Of a DNA stretch of 21,867 nt, positions 1 through 8,210 are shown piece by piece; the stretch's first letter is position 1, and every line of letters begins with the position of its first letter. The notes beneath the pieces were generated by a model. It was not told the DNA's origin, ran no database searches, and was given only the letters and a program-made list of their open reading frames with translations. Location: NCBI GenBank assembly GCA_024181965.1, contig BQXS01013847.1, positions 1 through 21,867 of the forward strand. Direction: 5' to 3'. The position numbers and the translations under genes are program-made. The stretch is from Aduncisulcus paluster (Eukaryota; Fornicata).

Positions 1-2529
1 CTTGGTAGCGTCATCAGTGACAATATCATCATGATCAGATGTAGAATCACTACTATCTCTCTGGGGCTGAAACTCTTTGAGAAATTTGAGCTCTTTCTCT
101 TCGTCATCAATCCGCTGTCTTTCACGATTGGCATATGTCCTCATACACAAATCAAGCTCATTCGAAACCTTCTCAGAACTAAAAATAGAAATACATTGTC
201 TGATTGCGCTTGTTATACTTCTTCCATCGAGCATGAGGTAATCACACGATATTATCACAGCACAAGGAGTGGAGAGAGAAAGAGAAGAGGAAGGAATCGG
301 TTGCAAGGTTCTTGACGTCTCAGGCAATCCAATAGTGGAAGTAGAGGTAATATCATGACCAGAAGCCTTGAGGGAGGCCACGAATGAACCTGACGAATTC
401 AAAGAAGTACCAGAGATGGAAGTGGCGGATGAAGAGAAAGCCAATGGATGTCTTACATGTGAACCTGACTTCGAATGCTGTTCAGGATGCCCAATCTCAA
501 CTTTCGAGAAAGAAGATGAAGAGGCGGACGATGTCATGTCACCTACCATCCTTCCACGTTCTTCCTGAGTACTTGTGGGAATGGCAGAACAGTATACCGC
601 AGCCTTTCTCAATTCTCCATTGGGTTTAATGTGTAGTTTATGGCGCAATTCACTCTCAGAATTCACATCGGGAAGCACAAGAGGCGAATGTGTCAGCAAG
701 GAGGCAGAAGTTGAGAGGAAAGCACATCGAGCAGAAGTAGCTGTACTCTGAGAGTGAGACATTGACAAGGAAGTAGATTGGGAAGTAGAGAGAGAAGAGG
801 TAGCTCCAGACATGCGTTTAAGCTTCAAGGAGGTCCCATCATCAATCCTTCCATTGAGATTCACATCTCCCCGAACAATATAGGATGCACACCACCATTT
901 CTTCCCATATTCATTGCTCCCAGCCCTTGTATCGCCATCGCTATTCGTATTTCCAGGCTCCTCGAGGAACACAGGAGAACCAATCGGCTGAGTAGACGGC
1001 TGGGCGATGGAAGAGGCAAGCATGGATGGGTATGAAGATAGAGTGGATCTACATTGTTCAAGTTCATAGTTAAGGTTACTAACATGTTCTACACAACTTT
1101 GAACGGCTTTATCAAGGGTGTCAAGCACCAACCGCCTCTTGATAACCTTTGCAGATACAAATGGGGCATGAGAGATGGAGTACTGTCTCGTGGCTCTGCT
1201 TGATGGCATCACATGGATCGGTATTTTCCGTTTAATCATATCAAGGGGGCTGGAAGCAAGAGCAAACAAGCAAGCACGATGGAATGAATGGTTACTGTCA
1301 TCGACAGGGACAAACTCTTCAAAATTGACATCAAGGGACCTCGGTGGACTCTGAGGGTCTCCGATATATGACATGGATGGCTCAACAGAGGGTGAAGCAG
1401 GCATAATCCTCCCAGATCCAAATGAATACCGACTATTACTGCCTCCGGTGATACTAGCTGTGGTCGCAGAAGAGACTCCTCCATGAATTCCATCTCTTGG
1501 AGTACCTATCTGAAGTGGACCTGACGCCGGGTGGATGTGAGTGAAAGGATGGAGAGATTTAGATTTCTTTGAAGAAGACAAGGGAGTGGATGTTCGCACG
1601 AGAGAAGCTGATGAAGGATGGGACTTGATGATTGGAGTGCTTCCAGGGACAAACGAGACATTACTATGTTTTGTTGCCATCATAGCAGCAATGGATACCT
1701 TCTTACCTCGTTCCATATCCTTTTTTTGCTGTAAATGGGTGGAATATAATTGATTGGGTGATTTTGAAGCACTTGAACGGAGAAGATTGGCTACGGAGGG
1801 AGTAGCTTTGAGGGATCGACCAGGAAGAGCCGAAACTCCATCATGACTACTTGATAACCTAGATCTTTTGCGCCTCCTGTCATCACGTTTCGAACCCTCA
1901 TCTTCCCCTTCTCTCATCCAATTCAACAAAACTTTCTCTCCACACTTTCCAGCACTTCGGAGAATCAAAGCAGTTTGCAAAGGGGTAATTGAAGGATGAG
2001 AACACAATGCTGGAATAAATGGAAGCACAATTGCGGCAGCTTCTTCACCGAGACGACTCAGAGCATCAGCAGCATGTTGAGCTGTCTGAGCATGGGAAGA
2101 TAAGGATGCTTCAATAAGAGTTGGGACAACAACATTGTTAACTATGGGAGAAAGATTGGCCAAAAAGGATAGAATGAAAGAAGACAAATCATCAGAATAT
2201 TGATGTGTGATATCATCTTCATCAGCAGTAACATCAAGTAAAAGATGAATACCACGTGCGCCTGCAACAGTAATAATGGTAATACATGCCAATCTACGCA
2301 GAGTTCGGAGATGTGAACTCTTCAATATCTGGAAAAATATGGGGAGAAGAGAGGACATCTCTAAGTTCAATTCACACACTAAAAGAAGTATTTCTCTTGT
2401 GATAACAGTTGGCAGCTCTTCTGCATGATTTAAAATGGTAGAAATCTCCATTTTTAATGATATTTCATCTATTTCATCCAATTGTAAAATTTCTTTAATA
2501 TTATTGAAATGGACATCGTAAGAAAACAT
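1..2529 (-). CDS. HEAT/ARM-like N-terminus with long Ser-rich tail, 3'-partial
   Basis: Reading triplets on the minus strand from the ATG at 2529-2527, I find no stop codon down to base 1. The frame therefore holds 843 codons and leaves the window, so the true C-terminus is not visible. Residues 1 to about 205 are alternating Leu/Ile/Ala-rich helices (for example QTAQHAADALSRLGEEAA near 165-182) of the kind seen in HEAT/ARM solenoids. They are followed by an acidic then basic stretch (KRDDRRRKR at 214-222, a possible nuclear localisation signal). From about 224 onward the protein is dominated by Ser, Thr, Pro and His and is probably disordered, with a helical island around 420-510 and charged helices again near the window edge. 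Solenoid plus disordered tail suggests a scaffold or adaptor, but I do not recognise the family. It is divergent from CTF18. Frame openness is seen; the fold is inference. Confidence 0.82.
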   Translation of the reverse strand, partial: MFSYDVHFNNIKEILQLDEIDEISLKMEISTILNHAEELPTVITREILLLVCELNLEMSSLLPIFFQILKSSHLRTLRRLACITIITVAGARGIHLLLDVTADEDDITHQYSDDLSSFILSFLANLSPIVNNVVVPTLIEASLSSHAQTAQHAADALSRLGEEAAAIVLPFIPALCSHPSITPLQTALILRSAGKCGEKVLLNWMREGEDEGSKRDDRRRKRSRLSSSHDGVSALPGRSLKATPSVANLLRSSASKSPNQLYSTHLQQKKDMERGKKVSIAAMMATKHSNVSFVPGSTPIIKSHPSSASLVRTSTPLSSSKKSKSLHPFTHIHPASGPLQIGTPRDGIHGGVSSATTASITGGSNSRYSFGSGRIMPASPSVEPSMSYIGDPQSPPRSLDVNFEEFVPVDDSNHSFHRACLFALASSPLDMIKRKIPIHVMPSSRATRQYSISHAPFVSAKVIKRRLVLDTLDKAVQSCVEHVSNLNYELEQCRSTLSSYPSMLASSIAQPSTQPIGSPVFLEEPGNTNSDGDTRAGSNEYGKKWWCASYIVRGDVNLNGRIDDGTSLKLKRMSGATSSLSTSQSTSLSMSHSQSTATSARCAFLSTSASLLTHSPLVLPDVNSESELRHKLHIKPNGELRKAAVYCSAIPTSTQEERGRMVGDMTSSASSSSFSKVEIGHPEQHSKSGSHVRHPLAFSSSATSISGTSLNSSGSFVASLKASGHDITSTSTIGLPETSRTLQPIPSSSLSLSTPCAVIISCDYLMLDGRSITSAIRQCISIFSSEKVSNELDLCMRTYANRERQRIDDEEKELKFLKEFQPQRDSSDSTSDHDDIVTDDATK

Positions 2530-2725
2530 TTGATTATATATTCTTATTATGTTCTAAAAGTACATTACAAGCCAAACTGCCAGTTTGATCTTCAGTGAAG
2601 ATCTGATTTCTGAGCTGGAAATCCTTTAAATTTGGGAGTAATTAGAAATAGATTCAATATTTTATTCTTAGAAAATTCGTTTTATTGAATAAAAATAGCA
2701 AAATAGAAATATCATCGCCGGATTG
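2530..2725. promoter_or_regulatory. divergent intergenic spacer, shared promoter region
   Basis: A 196-bp AT-rich spacer separates the minus-strand start at 2529 from the plus-strand ATG at 2726, so both promoters must lie here or overlap the genes. It contains A/T runs (for example around 2640-2710) but no motif that I can name as a defined promoter element. Confidence 0.4.
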
Positions 2726-5215
2726 ATGGTTTTGGAGCTCATAATGTTCAGTGATATTACTTATGGAAAGTTAATATCAGAAGAAAGATCAAATCGTGCC
2801 GCTATATCCTTTTTAAAGGCTTGGGATTATAGATTAAAAGGATTCATACCTCCAGCTCTCAGAACATATAGAAAATATCAATTATTAAGAAATACAATGT
2901 CTAAATCATATGGAAATTCGAATAGAGAAGAAAATGCTGCAAAATATAATCCATGGCGTGGTGGAGCTTATACTGCAGCTGGAAGGGAATTTACGAATTG
3001 TGGATGGCCTACAAGGGGAATTATTATATTATCCGGTCCACCAGGCTCAGGTAAAACTACATTAGCTCATGTTGCTGCGCGACATTGTGGATATTGCCCC
3101 ATTGAGATAAATGCCAGTGAAGATCGTAGTTTCTCAGCATTGAATGAGAAAATGGATCGTTTCTTTAGTGGATCTGAATTATCCTTTGGGTCTTCATTAT
3201 CAAAAGGATCCACTCAAGCATTACCCAGAGTTCTTGTTCTGGAAGAAATTGATGGTGTTGATGTCTCTGCCGTAACAGGGGTGTTATTAAATTATGCTAA
3301 ATATGGATATAGAAAGCGAGCAATGCGCCAGAAAAAGCTTCGTGAGAAACAACAACAAGATGAGGCCAAAGGTCGTAAATCCAAGCCCTCTCGTCAAAAA
3401 GGGATAACAGAAGAGGATGACCGCCCCTATCAACACGATAGACCGATAATATGCACAGCCAATGACCTTTCATCAGCTGCAATGAGACGTTTGGCCCCTT
3501 ATGCTTATACTATCCGAGTTGAAGCAGATCTCTCTGCTGTCGAGGATAGGATATTAGAAATAGCCCATTCCAATCATTGTGAAATCAATCGTACAGCGCT
3601 AAGAGAGGCTGTTCGTATTTCTGGAGGAGATATCCGTGCTCTCAAGAATAGTCTTCGCATTGAAATCGAACTAGCCAAGGAATCTGCACTGAAATACAGC
3701 TCAACATATGCCATTGAAGTCAAAAAACACGGCCATCCGCTGAAACCCCTCTTAATATCTTCCCTTCCACTCGATCTGTCCACCGTGACTTCCGCCAGTG
3801 TTAATGAAGGAATTGGTGCGGAATCTATGGAATTTGTGACTGATTCGGTCGAAAGAATTATTCAACGTCGTCCTTTGCTCTGTGATATGGATGCGAAAGC
3901 TGAACAAGTTAATCTAGATAGAATATTGACATGCCATGAACTCATCACGACATCCTCACGTCTTGGCACTGAATATACCTCCCACATCAATTCCACAATG
4001 TGGCATTTTGCTCCGGCGCTCCATTTTGCCAATCATCAAGGGAAAGCTCTCTGTGCTGCCGAAGATGCTTTTTCCCTGGGTGACTCTCTTCGATCATTTA
4101 CGGGATCCATTGCCATCGGAGACGGTGGGATGGATGATACGATTGGAATATCGAACAGTATCCCCCTAATGTCGTCTTTCGTCAACCTGAGACATACTGG
4201 GCAAGTTCCTCCTGAACTGAACTATTTGGAGAGTACTGCTGTTCGGCGAGTCGTCAGGGAACGGGAGTCATCGGTCAAACAGAGTGTTATGGAGCTTCTT
4301 GGTTGCGGTGCAAGTATCAGAGATTCTGTATCATCCTCATTTGATGAACAGAAAGGTGATGGATCGAAGAAGAATTCCTCAAAGAAGGCATACAGTCGTC
4401 ATACAGCCCTCAACAGATATAAACAGAAATATTTGGAGGAATTTTCATTGTCCCATGCTCCTCGGCCCCATTCCATTCGATTTTTCCCTTTCAGATCCTG
4501 TGTGATTGAGCTTCTTCCTCTGCTTCCGTCGATTGTGTGTGTCTCTCCACGTCACGGTCACTCCTCTCTTCTCTCCCTGAAGGAAAATGCCATGGTTACA
4601 AATGCAGCTGCAGCTCTTTATGGTCTGAATATCAATGTTATGTTCGGTGCCGGAGTGCTTGTTGAGGGTGGACCGTTTATCCAGCGTGTTGATGAACAGC
4701 TTAGTCCCCAGGTTGTTTTTGGTCTGAGTCCGTTTGCTTTCTCTCTCACACACCCATCTTGTTCCCTTAAGAAGAAAGAATTCAGAGGATCAACCAATTA
4801 CAATGTTATGCTTGCCTCCATTGAGAAACATTTATTGCGATCGAGAAGGATAGTGAACGAAGGATCCACTTTGAGCGAGGAATTTGTCAATATGGTTAGG
4901 AAACGAATCAGACAACTTGAAGAGAAGATGCGAGCGAGCGGAGGAATGTGGACCGAGCGTATATCAGCGGCTGTGAATGGACTCCACGATGAAGTTGAGA
5001 GAGAGGCAATTGGAACAAGAGGTCTTGGGACAACCATTGGATTTGGAGGAACTCTTGCGTTGACACAACCATTCGGCCAGGCCATTGAGGAAGAAGAGGA
5101 GAGAGAACGTCTTGGGAAATGGATTCTATTCAAATACAATGAAGGATTCACGAAGGCAGTGAAGAAACCTCTTCAGTTCATGGAACTTTTCCCACATTTC
5201 CACACTCAAAAATAA
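2726..5215 (+). CDS. CTF18: CTF18, large subunit of the alternative RFC clamp loader
   Basis: This 829-residue protein is an AAA+ clamp-loader subunit. Walker A GPPGSGKTT is at 104-112, EINASEDRS follows, the Walker B-like VLVLEEIDG is at 169-177 and the sensor-1 segment PIICTANDL is at 240-248. The extreme C-terminus (about 799-822, ILFKYNEGFTKAV) matches the conserved Ctf18 tail that binds Ctf8-Dcc1, which separates it from RFC1. In known systems Ctf18-RFC loads PCNA with RFC2-5 and supports sister-chromatid cohesion and polymerase epsilon function in the nucleus. I chose the ATG at 2726; the codon just before it is TTG. A basic, Gln/Lys-rich insertion of about 40 residues lies between Walker B and sensor 1. 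The length is somewhat shorter than the human protein. No introns are needed. TTA leucine codons cluster in the first third. Motifs are seen; function follows from the family. Confidence 0.93.
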   Translation: MVLELIMFSDITYGKLISEERSNRAAISFLKAWDYRLKGFIPPALRTYRKYQLLRNTMSKSYGNSNREENAAKYNPWRGGAYTAAGREFTNCGWPTRGIIILSGPPGSGKTTLAHVAARHCGYCPIEINASEDRSFSALNEKMDRFFSGSELSFGSSLSKGSTQALPRVLVLEEIDGVDVSAVTGVLLNYAKYGYRKRAMRQKKLREKQQQDEAKGRKSKPSRQKGITEEDDRPYQHDRPIICTANDLSSAAMRRLAPYAYTIRVEADLSAVEDRILEIAHSNHCEINRTALREAVRISGGDIRALKNSLRIEIELAKESALKYSSTYAIEVKKHGHPLKPLLISSLPLDLSTVTSASVNEGIGAESMEFVTDSVERIIQRRPLLCDMDAKAEQVNLDRILTCHELITTSSRLGTEYTSHINSTMWHFAPALHFANHQGKALCAAEDAFSLGDSLRSFTGSIAIGDGGMDDTIGISNSIPLMSSFVNLRHTGQVPPELNYLESTAVRRVVRERESSVKQSVMELLGCGASIRDSVSSSFDEQKGDGSKKNSSKKAYSRHTALNRYKQKYLEEFSLSHAPRPHSIRFFPFRSCVIELLPLLPSIVCVSPRHGHSSLLSLKENAMVTNAAAALYGLNINVMFGAGVLVEGGPFIQRVDEQLSPQVVFGLSPFAFSLTHPSCSLKKKEFRGSTNYNVMLASIEKHLLRSRRIVNEGSTLSEEFVNMVRKRIRQLEEKMRASGGMWTERISAAVNGLHDEVEREAIGTRGLGTTIGFGGTLALTQPFGQAIEEEEERERLGKWILFKYNEGFTKAVKKPLQFMELFPHFHTQK

Positions 5216-5219
5216 TAAA
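5214..5219 (+). promoter_or_regulatory. AATAAA overlapping the CTF18 stop codon
   Basis: AATAAA overlaps the TAA stop (5213-5215), which is followed by a second TAA. The same arrangement is seen at the end of the Cys-rich gene (13159-13164). It could be a polyadenylation signal placed very close to the stop, as expected for a compact genome, but chance is possible in AT-rich sequence. Confidence 0.3.
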
Positions 5220-5224
5220 TCCAA

Positions 5225-6562
5225 TTATTCTCCACTCCAGATTCGATCATAATTCCTTTCAATGGCCTCGAGTGAATGCTTCTCTCTGAGATGTTGTTCC
5301 CTCCATACAATCGCTCTGTGTTCTCTTTCAGTATTATGAGTAAACATAAGATTATAAACAATACAATACGGATTCCCTCCCTGTGAAGATACACACGATA
5401 TGTGACACTCAATCACATCATCAAGGAAGACAGGAAGCACACGCCATGATCGACCTTCAAAAGCTCGATCCCACAGCATATAATACTTCTTGATAACTTC
5501 CCCTCCATAAATAGTGAAGTCTATATCGAGATATCGAGGTCTGGATGATCGGGCATCAACAAAAAGCATTAAATATGATACACAATGTGGTAATGGAGAA
5601 GGTGGAAACACGATATCCATTGAATAGAATATTACTCGATCGACGGCAGAGTCTCCAATCAGAATATTTCTTGGCAAATGCGTCAATCTCTTGTCCTCTC
5701 TTATAAATGCCCCAGATATCAGTTTGGGATTAAGTTTCAGTGTTGAGGATAGCAATTCATCAATTGAATGACCAACATGAAAATGGGGATCACCATGTCC
5801 TGTGAACATTGATTTTATGAGATTTTCTTTCCTTAACTTTCCTTGATGGATTCGCTCTTTCCTTGTGATAGCTGCAGATTCTGGATCCTTCACAAACCTA
5901 ATCATATATATAGCACCCCACCTATCTGAACTATGAGATATTGGACACACAACATCACAGGAAACAACATTGGGAACATCAATGGGAAGCACATACCACT
6001 CGTAGTTATGCGAGACGATCTTCTTGAAATAAAATGTTTTAACAACTCTAACAGTCGAATCAGAGCTGACACGCACGTGGAATGTAAACTCAAGAACCAT
6101 TGGCTGGTAAAGATTTGATAAGCATATATTTATATGATGTAATCTTCTTGGAATAGACGCATTTTGAGGCGGCAAAAAGGCAAGATGCATGCAATGTGGA
6201 GATACCATGTGTCGATCTGACAACATGTCACAAACACCATTATCAATGTAATTCATCATACATTTAGGAATATCATACGGCATTAATGAGTAATGGATCA
6301 ATGGGAGGTAGATCGAACTATCACATGATTCACCATACATGTGTTTAGAGAAGAGAGCACATTGTGGGGAAAAGGATTTCTTCCATTGACTCATATTCCG
6401 GCGAAAAATCTTTTGTTGGCGTTTTGCTTCATCAGGACCCATAAAAAATCGAATTTGGTGGATCACAAAACTTGGTTGGGAACCATTATACTGAATTATA
6501 CAGGAAACGATATCTGGCTCATTGACAGGTAATTGTAACCATCCAGAACAATATAATTCATC
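5225..6562 (-). CDS. C-terminal segment of the three-domain protein
   Basis: From the left-most repeat copy to the stop at 5225 the frame is open and encodes the end of domain 1 and all of domains 2 and 3. The first ATG within it is in the FFMGPDE context, so a gene predictor may report a shorter protein starting there. The upstream coding sequence runs into the repeat junction at 6562/6563, where an in-frame stop lies just beyond. Domain 2 is centred on EWYVLPI and domain 3 on SWRVLPV; both end in charged helices. The same frame as the N-terminal segment indicates that they once formed one gene. Confidence 0.65.
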   Translation of the reverse strand, partial: DELYCSGWLQLPVNEPDIVSCIIQYNGSQPSFVIHQIRFFMGPDEAKRQQKIFRRNMSQWKKSFSPQCALFSKHMYGESCDSSIYLPLIHYSLMPYDIPKCMMNYIDNGVCDMLSDRHMVSPHCMHLAFLPPQNASIPRRLHHINICLSNLYQPMVLEFTFHVRVSSDSTVRVVKTFYFKKIVSHNYEWYVLPIDVPNVVSCDVVCPISHSSDRWGAIYMIRFVKDPESAAITRKERIHQGKLRKENLIKSMFTGHGDPHFHVGHSIDELLSSTLKLNPKLISGAFIREDKRLTHLPRNILIGDSAVDRVIFYSMDIVFPPSPLPHCVSYLMLFVDARSSRPRYLDIDFTIYGGEVIKKYYMLWDRAFEGRSWRVLPVFLDDVIECHISCVSSQGGNPYCIVYNLMFTHNTEREHRAIVWREQHLREKHSLEAIERNYDRIWSGE

Positions 6563-7492
6563 GACAACATGTCACAAACACCATTATCAATGTAATTCAT
6601 CATACATTTAGGAATATCATACGGCATTAATGAGTAATGGATCAATGGGAGGTAGATCGAACTATCACATGATTCACCATACATGTGTTTAGAGAAGAGA
6701 GCACATTGTGGGGAAAAGGATTTCTTCCATTGACTCATATTCCGGCGAAAAATCTTTTGTTGGCGTTTTGCTTCATCAGGACCCATAAAAAATCGAATTT
6801 GGTGGATCACAAAACTTGGTTGGGAACCATTATACTGAATTATACAGGAAACGATATCTGGCTCATTGACAGGTAATTGTAACCATCCAGAACAATATAA
6901 TTATCAATGTAATTCATCATACATTTAGGAATATCATACGGCATTAATGAGTAATGGATCAATGGGAGGTAGATCGAACTATCACATGATTCACCATACA
7001 TGTGTTTAGAGAAGAGAGCACATTGTGGGGAAAAGGATTTCTTCCATTGACTCATATTCCGGCGAAAAATCTTTTGTTGGCGTTTTGCTTCATCAGGACC
7101 CATAAAAAATCGAATTTGGTGGATCACAAAACTTGGTTGGGAACCATTATACTGAATTATACAGGAAACGATATCTGGCTCATCATCATACATTTAGGAA
7201 TATCATACGGCATTAATGAGTAATGGATCAATGGGAGGTAGATCGAACTATCACATGATTCACCATACATGTGTTTAGAGAAGAGAGCACATTGTGGGGA
7301 AAAGGATTTCTTCCATTGACTCATATTCCGGCGAAAAATCTTTTGTTGGCGTTTTGCTTCATCAGGACCCATAAAAAATCGAATTTGGTGGATCACAAAA
7401 CTTGGTTGGGAACCATTATACTGAATTATACAGGAAACGATATCTGGCTCATTGACAGGTAATTGTAACCATCCAGAACAATATAATTCATC
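6219..7492. repeat. four nested, near-identical tandem copies of a 269-344 bp segment
   Basis: The copies run approximately 6219-6562, 6563-6899, 6900-7182 and 7183-7492. Measured from matching bases, the periods are 344, 317 and 269 bp. Relative to the first unit the duplicated intervals are nested (0-344, 20-337, 38-307). The junctions show 0 to 3 bp of shared sequence. As read, the shared parts are identical in all copies. Every period leaves remainder 2 on division by 3, yet the total of 930 is divisible by 3. Confidence 0.9.
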
Positions 7493-7897
7493 CGAATCAT
7501 AATCATATGAATATTCAAAATCATGTGAAGCATCTGGAGTCTTTCTCGATATTTTTGGAGGGAGATCATTTTGTAAAGGGAGCGTAAAATATTTAATGAA
7601 TTTCATTTTTGATTTGGTAAAAAAGCTTATTTTAAGTATTTCTGGAGTATCTCTGTCATTATGAACACGAATCTTCATACAGGACAGAAAATGGGATGTA
7701 TCGAAACGAATAGCGAAGGGCTTGGCAAACGAAATTGAATTTCTATCCAACAATAATGATACAATGTCTTTATCCGGATTTAGCTCAATTGAAGATACCA
7801 TATCGTATTGAATTAACTGTGGATCCGACAGCGGTATTATGTCATGTTCACCTTCATAAAATAGAAATTCAGCATTTAAATTTTCTTTTTTTGACAT
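7157..7897 (-). CDS. N-terminal segment of the three-domain protein
   Basis: This is the intact 5' part of the disrupted gene, starting at the ATG at 7897. The in-frame codons upstream start only with TTG and lie in an (ATA)/(TA) microsatellite, so I do not use them. It encodes 246 residues: domain 1 and the linker into domain 2. It then meets the junction between repeat copies 4 and 3 and terminates on a short out-of-frame tail (ending SQISFPV). An acidic, Tyr/Asp-rich linker (FEYSYDYDSDELYC) lies between two strands of domain 1. A stand-alone truncated protein is possible only if the duplications are real. Confidence 0.6.
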   Translation of the reverse strand: MSKKENLNAEFLFYEGEHDIIPLSDPQLIQYDMVSSIELNPDKDIVSLLLDRNSISFAKPFAIRFDTSHFLSCMKIRVHNDRDTPEILKISFFTKSKMKFIKYFTLPLQNDLPPKISRKTPDASHDFEYSYDYDSDELYCSGWLQLPVNEPDIVSCIIQYNGSQPSFVIHQIRFFMGPDEAKRQQKIFRRNMSQWKKSFSPQCALFSKHMYGESCDSSIYLPLIHYSLMPYDIPKCMMMSQISFPV

Positions 7898-8210
7898 TGA
7901 TATAATAATAATAATATATATATATATAAAAGATATTCTGTATGTCAAGAAAAAGACAAATTTTATTATTGAACGATTCTATGGGAAAGTATTGTTCCAA
8001 ATCACAAAATTAACTTAAAAATATACCGGTTAATTTATTCTATACTAAGAATGATTTCATATTTCCGTGGGACCCGAATAATCGATTCAAAAATGCCACT
8101 TTAAGTCAGTGACTTCTGATTCACTCTTGAGTATAATTCCAAATATCTACCCCTAACCTTTCACTGGGCGTTTAAAATATTCATTCAAATATAACAATAA
8201 ACAAAAACAA
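7898..8210. other. AT-rich intergenic region
   Basis: This 313-bp spacer lies between two minus-strand genes. It must contain the 3' end of the leucine-rich-repeat gene (stop at 8213-8211) and the promoter of the three-domain gene. Apart from the microsatellite at 7901-7930 I see no gene, RNA or named regulatory motif. Confidence 0.6.
7901..7930. repeat. (ATA)n/(TA)n microsatellite
   Basis: About 30 bp of ATA then TA repeats lie directly upstream of the minus-strand ATG at 7897, in the 5' leader or promoter of the three-domain gene. Confidence 0.8.

Larger units (their letters stand above)
5225..7897 (-). pseudogene. three-domain beta-rich protein gene interrupted by nested tandem duplications
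   Basis: The ATG at 7897-7895 (MSKKENLNAEF) and the stop at 5227-5225 lie in the same frame. Between them, four apparently identical copies of one segment (6219-7492) shift the frame by 2 at each junction and bring in stops. With the three extra copies (930 bp) discounted, the locus corresponds to about 580 residues. Three divergent repeats of one domain can be seen. Each has beta-strand-like stretches, then a W..LP core (GWLQLPV, EWYVLPI, SWRVLPV), a VxC strand (DIVSCII, VVSCDVV, VIECHIS) and an aromatic strand (IHQIRFF, IYMIRFV, VYNLMF), ending in a basic/acidic helix. A beta-sandwich is plausible but inferred; I do not recognise the family. The gene is tail-to-tail with CTF18, the stop codons being 9 bp apart. 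It is either truly broken or misassembled. Confidence 0.7.

Noticed and set aside
31-1753. Short plus-strand frames in the first 1.8 kb
   Set aside because: They are antisense shadows of the 843-codon minus-strand frame.
6219-7492. Tandem duplication as a newly formed intron that would restore the frame
   Set aside because: This mechanism needs an AGGT in the duplicated unit on the coding strand. I found no ACCT on the plus strand within the unit, and no other gene here needs an intron.
6219-7492. CRISPR array or satellite DNA
   Set aside because: The units are 269-344 bp, coding, without spacers, and lie inside a eukaryotic gene.
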